From JAICQQ01 sp965651135 (GTDB taxonomy: Bacteria; Myxococcota_A; Polyangia; Polyangiales; Polyangiaceae): DNA of 7,460 bases. Shown piece after piece: positions 1-5,903 of the stretch. The stretch's first letter is position 1, and each line of letters opens with the position of its first letter. The notes under the pieces are model-generated. The model was not told where the DNA came from and did no database searches. It worked only from the letters and a program-made list of their open reading frames with translations. The stretch lies in assembly GCA_965651135.1 (NCBI GenBank), contig CBFGRJ010000360.1:1-7460 (forward strand), given 5' to 3'. The position numbers and the translations under genes were made by a program.

Positions 1-2402
1 TCTCGGCTGAGCTGCTTGTCGGCCACCAGCGCGGCGAGTGTTTGCCCGATGACGCGTTCGCTGTCGCCGTCGACATAGCTGCCGGCGGTATCGATCAAGT
101 TGAAGCCGCTCAGCAACGCATGGCGCAAAGCGTCACCGTGCTCGGCCTGCGCCGTCAGCCGATAGCTGCCGAAGCCCACCCGGCTGACCCAGAGCCCGGT
201 ATCCGCGAGCTCGCGATAGTCGGAGGCGCCCAGCGCCGCCTTGGAAGCCAGGCGGCGCGTCCCCTCTGCGGTGGCGGCCCCGCTCAGCGGTTTGGACCCG
301 ACCTCCGCTCGCCGCGCCTCGCGTCGGCGCTGTTCGGCGGCTTCGAGCTCGGCCTTGAGGGCTTCGGGAGTCGACACCGGCGCCTGACACGTGAAATTCT
401 CGCACACGTAGGCCAGCGGCGTCGCCCCACCCAGCTTGCCCTCGGTGAGCGGCGATACCGCGGCCGATTCGGGATTATCGGGCTCGACGTGTGCTTGAAC
501 CTTGTTCGGCAGGTAGAGGCTGCCGATCATCGCGAGCAGCTCGCGTGTGCGCCCATCGTCTTTCGACCCTACCGTCACCAGTTCCAAGGCGGGCTCCAGC
601 GCCATGTCGACAACCGACAGAGCGCTGGCGAACGCGCGCGGCAAACGCGCAATCTGCCGTCCGTAGGCCATGAGCGCAGCCAGCGCCCGTTCGACAAGGT
701 ACGGGCGGCCGAAGTGGCGGCCCAGTCTGAGCAGAGCGCGCGCCGCTATCGAGTTGGCACTCGGCAAAGCGCCGTCGTGCCCTTCGCGCATGCGTGCGAT
801 CAGGGCCTCGTGATCGTGGGCGGTCGCATAAAAGGCCCCACCTCGCTCCTCGCCGAAGTCGGCCAGCAAGCGCTCCCCGAGCACGAGCGCCCGTTCGAGC
901 ATGCGCGGCTCGCCGCCCGCCTCGTACAAGCTCACCAGACCATCCGCCAAATAGGCGTAATCTTCCAGGTAAGCGGGCAAATGCGCGACACCGGCTCGCG
1001 CGGTTCGAAGCAAGCCGCCGTCCTGACGCCGCAGGTGGCTCCACAGATAGTCTGCCGCGCGTGTCGCCGATTTCAGATAACTGGGCTCGCCCAATACTTG
1101 ATACCCGAAAGCCATGGCGCCGATCATTAGCCCGTTGTGAGCTGTCAGCACTTTGTCGTCCAGCAAGGGCGGCACGCGGCGCAAGCGCGCCTCGAGCATT
1201 AGTGGTTTCGAGCGTTCGAGACTCTGGCTGAGCTCCGCCGCCTCGATGCCGAGCTCGGCTGCGACCGCTGCCAGCGAACGCGGCGTGTTCAAGATGCTCT
1301 TGCCCTCCCAATTGCCGTCAACGGTCACGTCGTAGAACGCGCAAAAGCGCTCCGCGTCGGGGCGCTCGAGCACCTCGTCGACTTGATCGGGGCTCCACAC
1401 GAAGTATTTGCCTTCTTCGCCCTCGCTGTCCGCGTCGGTCGCCGTAAAGTAGCCGCCGTCGGGGCCCTGCATGTCGCGCATCACGTAGTCGAGCGTTTCG
1501 CCGGCCACGCGCGCGTACTCCGAGCGCCCCGTCACCTGGTAGGCCTCTAGGTAAACGTGGGCGAGCTGCGCGTTGTCGTACAACATCTTTTCGAAGTGAG
1601 GCACCAGCCAGCGCTCGTCCGTAGAATAACGGGCGAACCCACCCCCGAGGTGATCGTACAGGCCGCCGTTTTTCATGCCGTTCAACGTGCCGACGACCAT
1701 TTCTAGAGCCCGCAGGTCGCCCGACTGCCGGTAGTGCCTCAGCAGCAGCGAGAGCGTTGCGGAGGGCGGAAACTTGGGTGCGGCTCCGAATCCGCCGTAC
1801 TTGCGGTCGAAGCTCCGCCACAAGACCTCGCACGCGTTGTTCATCGCGTCGCGTCCGATGGAGAGCGGTTCGCTGGCGCGGCTCTGCTCACGAACGTGGC
1901 GCGTCAGAGCGTCGGCCTGTTCGAGCAAGTTGTCGCGCTCGTGCTTCCAGGCGTGCGCAATCTGAGTGAGCAGCCGCTTGAACCCCGGCCGCCCGTAGCG
2001 ATCGTCGGGCGGAAAATACGTACCCGCGAAGAAGGGGCGCTGATCGGGCGTCAAGAACACGGTCATGGGCCAGCCGCCGCTGCCGCTCAGGGCGACCGTA
2101 GCTGCCATGTAAATGTCGTCCAAATCGGGGCGCTCTTCCCGGTCGACTTTGACGCACACGAAGTGTTCGTTCATGAGCGCGGCGATCTCCGGGTTTTCGA
2201 AGCTCTCGCGCTCCATGACGTGGCACCAGTGGCACGCCGCGTAGCCGATGCTCAGCAAGATGGGACGATCCGACGCTTTCGCCCGAGCCAGCGCCTCCGG
2301 CCCCCAGGGGAACCAATCCACCGGATTGTGCGCGTGTTGCAGCAGATAGGGGCTGGTTTCGTCGGCCAAGCGATTGGCGCGGCCGGGTCGCTCTCGATCC
2401 AT
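1..2402 (-). CDS. DUF255 (SSP411/YyaL-like) thioredoxin-fold protein fused to an aldo/keto reductase domain (partial, open at left edge)
   Basis: Eight hundred residues are readable on the minus strand without a stop, and the C-terminus lies beyond the window. Residues ~10-165 form the DUF255 thioredoxin-like domain: an ETSPYLLQHAHNPVDW signature near residue 15, then the redox-type motif C57-H-W-C60 followed by HVMERESFENPEIA. Residues ~190-690 form the family's (alpha/alpha)6-barrel region, with KYGGFG, PKFPP, H269-FEKMLYDNAQ and DADSEGEEGKYF. The usual family end, AYVCENFTCQ, is at ~664-673. The frame continues through a charged Ala/Arg-rich linker (~690-727) into an aldo/keto reductase N-terminus: YRELADTGLWVSRVGFGSYRL from 729, then D771-T-A-G-S-Y776 with the canonical catalytic Asp and Tyr, followed by SERVIG. 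I followed this junction codon by codon. The start is fixed: an in-frame TAA lies at 2412-2414 and the conserved region begins about ten codons in. A GAGGAG lies only one base before the ATG, an unusually short spacing. Biochemical function is not established for the DUF255 family; the AKR part suggests NAD(P)H-dependent carbonyl reduction. Confidence 0.9.
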   Translation of the reverse strand, partial: MDRERPGRANRLADETSPYLLQHAHNPVDWFPWGPEALARAKASDRPILLSIGYAACHWCHVMERESFENPEIAALMNEHFVCVKVDREERPDLDDIYMAATVALSGSGGWPMTVFLTPDQRPFFAGTYFPPDDRYGRPGFKRLLTQIAHAWKHERDNLLEQADALTRHVREQSRASEPLSIGRDAMNNACEVLWRSFDRKYGGFGAAPKFPPSATLSLLLRHYRQSGDLRALEMVVGTLNGMKNGGLYDHLGGGFARYSTDERWLVPHFEKMLYDNAQLAHVYLEAYQVTGRSEYARVAGETLDYVMRDMQGPDGGYFTATDADSEGEEGKYFVWSPDQVDEVLERPDAERFCAFYDVTVDGNWEGKSILNTPRSLAAVAAELGIEAAELSQSLERSKPLMLEARLRRVPPLLDDKVLTAHNGLMIGAMAFGYQVLGEPSYLKSATRAADYLWSHLRRQDGGLLRTARAGVAHLPAYLEDYAYLADGLVSLYEAGGEPRMLERALVLGERLLADFGEERGGAFYATAHDHEALIARMREGHDGALPSANSIAARALLRLGRHFGRPYLVERALAALMAYGRQIARLPRAFASALSVVDMALEPALELVTVGSKDDGRTRELLAMIGSLYLPNKVQAHVEPDNPESAAVSPLTEGKLGGATPLAYVCENFTCQAPVSTPEALKAELEAAEQRRREARRAEVGSKPLSGAATAEGTRRLASKAALGASDYRELADTGLWVSRVGFGSYRLTAQAEHGDALRHALLSGFNLIDTAGSYVDGDSERVIGQTLAALVADKQLSR

Positions 2403-2504
2403 GCTCCTCGGTTAAGCCCGCCGTCCCTCCAGCGCAAGCACAGGACCAGGTTCAGCGCAAATAAACCCAATGCGCGCGCCAGACTCGCTTAAACTCCCCA
2501 TGCG
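2403..2504. promoter_or_regulatory. Divergent intergenic region between the DUF255-AKR gene and the ECF sigma gene
   Basis: About 100 bases separate the divergent starts at 2402 (minus) and 2505 (plus), so both promoters should lie here or inside the neighbouring genes. I see no good -35/-10 pair and no GGAAC-type ECF promoter. TTAAGC (2412-2417) and GCTTAA (2487-2492) are inverse complements about 70 bases apart, too short to mean much. A minus-strand reading frame starting at 2470 across this region has a hydrophobic N-terminus but shows no family resemblance and overlaps the DUF255 start, so I do not call it a gene. Confidence 0.4.
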
Positions 2505-3038
2505 TTGACTAGCGACGAAGATCTGATGTCCGCTTACGTGGCGGGCGACCAGGCAGCTTTCGAAGAGCTGTTCCAGCGCTACGCGCCGGTGCTGCTTCGG
2601 GTCATGCGCCAGCAGCTGCGTTCTCAAGAAGAAGCCAACGACCTGGTTCAGCAGACCTTCTTGCAGCTGCACCGGGCGCGCCATGACTTTCGCACAGACG
2701 CCAAGTTGCGACCCTGGATCTTCACCATAGCGCTGAACCTCAAGCGCGAGCACCTCAGGCGAGTCAAGCGCCGACCCGAAGCCGAGCTCTTGCTCGACGG
2801 CAAGGGCGACCCCCACGTGACTCCCGAGGCCGGTCGGTTCGAGGCTGCTCGCACCCTGCGCTTCGCGCTGGAACGGCTACAGCCAAGTTATCGGGAGGTC
2901 ATCGAGCTGCATTGGTTGGGTCAGCTGTCATTTCCCGAAATCTCCGAGCTTTTGGGAGCTTCGCTCAGCGCGGTGAAGGTGCGCGCGCATCGAGGTTACT
3001 GCGCTCTGCGAGAGATCTTGGAAGAAGGCCACGAGTAA
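2505..3038 (+). CDS. ECF-type RNA polymerase sigma factor (sigma-70 family, group 4)
   Basis: A 177-residue protein, typical ECF length, that should direct RNA polymerase to a small regulon. Region sigma2 spans ~residues 5-75: DEDLMSAYVAGDQAAFEELF, then EEANDLVQQTFLQLHRAR and the -10-recognising LRPWIFTIALNLKREHLRR. After a variable linker (~80-112), region sigma4 spans ~115-170, with LERLQPSYREVIELHWLG and a helix-turn-helix FPEISELLGASLSAVKVRAHRG that reads the -35 element. An in-frame TAA at 2490-2492 limits the start to TTG 2505 or ATG 2526. TTG is preferred because it keeps the conserved DEDLM segment; no clear Shine-Dalgarno precedes either. The next gene, 21 bases downstream, encodes a membrane anti-sigma factor, so the two probably form an operon with the sigma factor held inactive at the membrane. 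Autoregulation is common for such pairs, but no promoter supporting it could be seen. The regulon is unknown. Confidence 0.93.
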   Translation: MTSDEDLMSAYVAGDQAAFEELFQRYAPVLLRVMRQQLRSQEEANDLVQQTFLQLHRARHDFRTDAKLRPWIFTIALNLKREHLRRVKRRPEAELLLDGKGDPHVTPEAGRFEAARTLRFALERLQPSYREVIELHWLGQLSFPEISELLGASLSAVKVRAHRGYCALREILEEGHE

Positions 3039-3059
3039 CCGCCATAGGCCGAGCACCGT

Positions 3060-3884
3060 ATGCCAGCATCAGCCGTGAACTGCGACCAAATCAGAGACGC
3101 CCTGCTCGAGGGCGGCGCGCCGGACACCGCGGCGCTCGAGCGACACCTAAAGAGCTGTGAAGCCTGCCGGGAGCTGCTGTCGGCTCCTCGTGTCATCGAC
3201 AGTCTGCGCAGCGAATCCGAGGGGGTAGAGCTGAGCAGCCTCGGGGCAAAGGTGCGCCAGGGCATCGCGCAAGAAACCGGGCTGGTTCTCCGACTCAAGA
3301 GCCTGTCGACGCCGCGCCGTTGGCTGCTCGGTCTCGGTCTGGTTGTCGGGCTCTGGCTCTTGGAGGGTACGCTGTTGGCGCGTGCGGACCTGCACCTCGT
3401 ACCGAATGGGCTTTTGTACCCCATTTTGCTCACGCTCTCCGCGTTGTTCGCCTGGACCACTTGGGCGACGCTCAGGCCCATCTACCGAGCCGCGTTGCCG
3501 GTGTCCGCCGAGGTGGCGCTCATCGCCCTGTGCCTGGTCGTACCCGTGGTGCTCGCGTTCATGCAGCCTGACACGGGGCATCCCGAGGCGCTGAAAGGCA
3601 CGGGGGCGGAGTTTTTCCGCCACGCCGCGATTTGCCTGTCTCACGGCCTCGCGCTCGCCGGCTTGGTCTGGCTTGCGCTGCGCGCCCTCGATCGCCGCGC
3701 CCTCGATGCGGGGGCCACGCCATGGTTGGCCGGCGGCGCCGGCGTGGTGGTGGCCACGCTCGCGCTGCAGCTGCATTGCCCGATCGCCGTCACCGGGCAT
3801 TGGCTCTTGGGGCATGCGGGTGTGGGGCTGGCCGTCGTGGCGGCGCTGTCGATCTGGCGCAACCTTTCCGGCAAGCACCGCTGA
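3060..3884 (+). CDS. Membrane anti-sigma factor with N-terminal zinc finger (zf-HC2 type) and DUF1109/NrsF-like six-helix domain
   Basis: A 274-residue protein starting at ATG 3060, 21 bases after the ECF sigma stop. The cytoplasmic N-terminus carries C8 and H29-x3-C33-x2-C36 (HLKSCEACREL), the zinc-binding pattern of ZAS/zf-HC2 anti-sigma factors that bind sigma2/sigma4. A polar linker (~40-85) leads to six hydrophobic segments at about 88-106, 118-138, 148-168, 189-209, 221-238 and 248-266. The last third resembles DUF1109/NrsF anti-sigma proteins: a Cys in AICLSHGLALAGLVW, then Leu-His-Cys-Pro at 238-241 and a following Trp-containing helix. NrsF proteins are known six-helix anti-sigma factors that depend on conserved cysteines. 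The role as anti-sigma partner is inferred from the motif plus adjacency. Having both a zinc finger and an NrsF-like membrane part in one protein is noteworthy. The DUF1109 assignment comes from remembered family patterns and is less certain than the anti-sigma call. Confidence 0.85.
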   Translation: MPASAVNCDQIRDALLEGGAPDTAALERHLKSCEACRELLSAPRVIDSLRSESEGVELSSLGAKVRQGIAQETGLVLRLKSLSTPRRWLLGLGLVVGLWLLEGTLLARADLHLVPNGLLYPILLTLSALFAWTTWATLRPIYRAALPVSAEVALIALCLVVPVVLAFMQPDTGHPEALKGTGAEFFRHAAICLSHGLALAGLVWLALRALDRRALDAGATPWLAGGAGVVVATLALQLHCPIAVTGHWLLGHAGVGLAVVAALSIWRNLSGKHR

Positions 3885-3962
3885 TCTCGCGACCCGTTGG
3901 CCGACTGTTAGCCCTGGTGGTTAGTTGGTTAGGAGTCGAGCCTTTCGAAAGAAGGGTACCTG

Positions 3963-3984
3963 CGTTAACGCGGCTTTCGTTAAC
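3963..3984. repeat. Direct repeat CGTTAAC (two copies, 15-base period)
   Basis: CGTTAAC occurs at 3963-3969 and 3978-3984. The first copy sits inside a 10-base perfect palindrome, GCGTTAACGC (3962-3971). Paired AT-containing heptamers in a GC-rich intergenic region could be a binding site for a dimeric or tandem-bound regulator, but this is a guess from spacing alone. Confidence 0.4.
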
Positions 3985-4102
3985 ACGACTGAACGCCTGG
4001 ACTCACAAATCGGACACAGGCTTGCTTTTGGTTGTCCAGCTTGACAGGCGCGGGCGCGGTGTGGCAAAGCCATGCGCGGGCGGTCATGGTGAGGTGGCCC
4101 CT

Positions 4103-4119
4103 GTTCCTTGGGAACCAAG
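4103..4119. repeat. Two overlapping, mutually exclusive small hairpins
   Basis: GTTCC (4103-4107) and GGAAC (4111-4115) pair across a TTG loop. CTTGG (4107-4111) and CCAAG (4115-4119) pair across a GAA loop. The two stems share bases and cannot form together. Each is only five base pairs, so stability is modest. GGAAC here also resembles an ECF -35 element, but no matching -10 lies at 16-17 bases. Confidence 0.35.
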
Positions 4120-4136
4120 TAGGTCTGTCATCAGGC

Positions 4137-4150
4137 CTGTCACCGGACAG
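4137..4150 (+). repeat. Hairpin immediately upstream of the protease Shine-Dalgarno
   Basis: CTGTC (4137-4141) pairs with GACAG (4146-4150) across an ACCG loop, ending two bases before GAGGAG. A second CTGTCA at 4125-4130 could compete for the same 3' arm. It may shape translation initiation of the protease, but the stem is only five base pairs. Confidence 0.4.
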
Positions 4151-4151
4151 T

Positions 4152-4157
4152 GAGGAG
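4152..4157 (+). promoter_or_regulatory. Shine-Dalgarno sequence for the protease
   Basis: GAGGAG lies six bases before ATG 4164. This site, together with the signal peptide that begins at that ATG, decides the start against the frame that stays open from 4032. Confidence 0.8.
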
Positions 4158-4163
4158 TGGAGT

Positions 4164-5903
4164 ATGAACGAAAGCAAAACGCGTGGTTCGAAGTTGGCGT
4201 CCAGGTCTACTGCCATTTCAGTCGTGTCGGTCGGACTGTTGGGGGCCGTGGCTTGCGCAACTGGTGCGAACGAAACCGAAAGCGAGGTCGAGGTCGGCCA
4301 CGCCAGACAGGCCATCGTGGGCGGCGAGCACACCACCGCCGGGCGCTACCCCTGGATGGCGCAGATTTCCTACTGGAATCCGGAAGCCAACGATGGAGAG
4401 GGCGCCTTCATCCCAGGCTGCTCCGGCTCGTTGATCGCCAAGAAATGGGTGCTGACCGCGGCGCACTGCGTGCATCGAAACAAAGACCCCGAGGCTGACG
4501 TCTACCCTGCCGCCGAAGTGCAGATCACTCTAGGTGAGCACGAAATCGGCGTCGCCGACGGTACGGAAGTGATCGTCCCCGTCGCAGAAGGCGGGATGCA
4601 CCCGCATCCAGACTTCGGCAACTTCCCGGCAAGCAGCTCGGAGCCGCGCGCCGATATCGCCCTCATCGAACTAGCCGACGAAGTGGAGCTCAACAGCGCC
4701 ATCAAGGTAGTTCGTCTCACATCGGGTAGCGACTACGAAAATCAGAGCTCCTATGCGGGCCAGGACACGTGGCTATCGGGCTGGGGTCAAACCTTTCCAA
4801 ACCTACCGATCGAAGATTGGCCCGTGGAACCCCGGAACCTCAAGGAGTTGTACGCCGAAGTCGTCGACCCCGACACCGCGATGGGAGACATCATGCCCTG
4901 CAGGGAGTACTTGTCGCATCCGGGGACCACGAGCTTCCCGCTTTGGGACGACGCGTTCTGCAGCTTGAATCCGCTGACAGGAGAACCCACCGACGATCCC
5001 GACAATCCCATCGGTACTCAACTACACAGCGCTTGCCACGGCGACAGCGGCTCGCCGGTCATCCGTGAAACGGGCGACGGCTGCGTAGAGCAGATCGGCG
5101 TGCATGTCGAAGGCGACTCGGCTTGCGTCGCCTACAATCAAGCTACGTCCGTCGCGCTGTATTTGCCTTGGATTCACTCCATCGTCGACAGCGTTTACGA
5201 AGCAGAAGACATGAACCATGCCACGGGTGGCCCACACCCAGACGGCTGGAATGTGTGGGACAACGGCTACATCTCGTTCAACCACCAGTCGTCGGGTGGT
5301 CAACAGCATATGGTGATCACCGCCCAGGGCGCCAACGGCAATGGTTGGCCCCACATGCGCGTCACGGTCAACGGCACCGACGTGTTCCATGCGGATGTCA
5401 CGACCACGAGCTGGACGGACTACAGCTTCGACTTCCCTGCGCCGGCCGGCAACGCCGAAGTCCGCATCTACATGACGAACGACTACTACGATCCGGGCGC
5501 CACTCCTCCGATCGACCGCAACCTTTTCATCGACAAGGCAAAGGTGGTCGATCTGAGCCACGACGCCACCTGCAAGCGCGGCGGGGTTCCCGGGGACTTC
5601 AGCGCGGAGCTCCAGGTGTTCAACGATTGGGGCCAAGGCTATTGCGCGAGGGTCGTTCTCACCAATGACGGGGAAGTCGCGACCAGCGACTGGGAGGTCG
5701 TGGTCGACACCGGCAACAGCAGCGTCAACCAATACTGGAACGTGAACCCCATTGGCGGCACCGGCCTACACAGCCTCACGCCGATCGGCTGGAACGACAG
5801 CATTCCACCGGGCGGCACCAATCAAGACTCCGGCTTCTGCGCGCTGCGGCAGCCGGGCACGAGCACAATGCCCACCCTGGTGAGCGCGACCGCCAGCTTC
5901 TAG
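4164..5903 (+). CDS. Secreted trypsin-fold (S1 family) serine protease with CBM60/CBM36-like and CBM2-like carbohydrate-binding modules
   Basis: A 579-residue multi-domain secreted protein. Residues 1-30 are a signal peptide (basic n-region, hydrophobic 16-30) ending AVAC31, which fits either a loose lipobox or ordinary cleavage. A short acidic propeptide (~33-47) ends R48-Q-A-I51-V-G-G, the zymogen-type junction before the S1 domain. The catalytic triad is H101 (LTAAHC), D164 (RADIALIEL) and S295 (GDSGSP); C86/C102 match the conserved disulfide around the histidine. The residue six before the catalytic serine is S289, where trypsin has Asp, so trypsin-like Arg/Lys preference is not indicated. 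Residues ~345-465 begin YEAEDM and contain HMRVTVNG, a Thr/Ser-rich strand and TNDYYDPG...DRNLFID, resembling calcium-dependent xylan-binding CBM60/CBM36. Residues ~470-579 resemble a CBM2 cellulose-binding module: FSAELQVFNDWGQGYCA, W510, W525, W543, IPPGGTNQDSGFCA. Activity is likely extracellular and glycan-anchored; the protein substrate is unknown. The gene follows the sigma/anti-sigma pair on the same strand. Confidence 0.93.
   Translation: MNESKTRGSKLASRSTAISVVSVGLLGAVACATGANETESEVEVGHARQAIVGGEHTTAGRYPWMAQISYWNPEANDGEGAFIPGCSGSLIAKKWVLTAAHCVHRNKDPEADVYPAAEVQITLGEHEIGVADGTEVIVPVAEGGMHPHPDFGNFPASSSEPRADIALIELADEVELNSAIKVVRLTSGSDYENQSSYAGQDTWLSGWGQTFPNLPIEDWPVEPRNLKELYAEVVDPDTAMGDIMPCREYLSHPGTTSFPLWDDAFCSLNPLTGEPTDDPDNPIGTQLHSACHGDSGSPVIRETGDGCVEQIGVHVEGDSACVAYNQATSVALYLPWIHSIVDSVYEAEDMNHATGGPHPDGWNVWDNGYISFNHQSSGGQQHMVITAQGANGNGWPHMRVTVNGTDVFHADVTTTSWTDYSFDFPAPAGNAEVRIYMTNDYYDPGATPPIDRNLFIDKAKVVDLSHDATCKRGGVPGDFSAELQVFNDWGQGYCARVVLTNDGEVATSDWEVVVDTGNSSVNQYWNVNPIGGTGLHSLTPIGWNDSIPPGGTNQDSGFCALRQPGTSTMPTLVSATASF

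Larger units (their letters stand above)
3885..4163 (+). promoter_or_regulatory. Intergenic/leader region upstream of the protease, rich in short repeats
   Basis: This 279-base stretch holds no gene with recognisable coding features; the frame open from 4032 into the protease is better read as untranslated leader because the protein's signal peptide begins at 4164. It contains a tandem CGTTAAC pair, an 8-base inverted pair TGACAGGC/GCCTGTCA, two competing small hairpins around 4103-4119 and a hairpin just before the Shine-Dalgarno sequence. TTGACA at 4041-4046 is a perfect -35 hexamer, but 17 bases downstream the sequence is GCAAAG, a poor -10, so promoter assignment stays weak. No poly-T terminator is visible after the anti-sigma gene, so read-through from the sigma operon is possible. 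Confidence 0.45.

Noticed and set aside
42..1130. Long plus-strand open frame (362 codons) across the DUF255-AKR region
   Set aside because: It is antisense to a clearly conserved minus-strand gene, its translation has no family resemblance, and long antisense frames are expected in GC-rich coding DNA.
1734..2492. Plus-strand open frame of 252 codons opposite the N-terminal half of the DUF255 gene
   Set aside because: It overlaps conserved DUF255 sequence throughout, including the CxxC region, and lacks recognisable motifs.
3147..3878. Minus-strand open frame of 243 codons opposite the anti-sigma gene
   Set aside because: It is Gln/Arg/His-rich, typical of the complement of a hydrophobic membrane protein gene, with no identifiable domain.
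4062..4076. Possible sigma-54 promoter (TGGCA ... GC) upstream of the protease
   Set aside because: The spacing between the GG and GC elements is one base short and the -12 element lacks the TTGC form.
4111..4132. GGAAC as an ECF -35 element for the protease
   Set aside because: No CGTC/GTC-like -10 occurs at the required 16-17 base spacing; the nearest GTC is only 11 bases away.
4032..4163. Upstream extension of the protease reading frame
   Set aside because: The true start at 4164 has a GAGGAG six bases upstream and begins a proper signal peptide; the extension would bury the signal peptide 44 residues inside.
5022..5732. Minus-strand open frame of 236 codons within the protease gene
   Set aside because: It is antisense to the end of the S1 domain and the carbohydrate-binding modules; its composition is a mirror of the coding strand with no domain signature.
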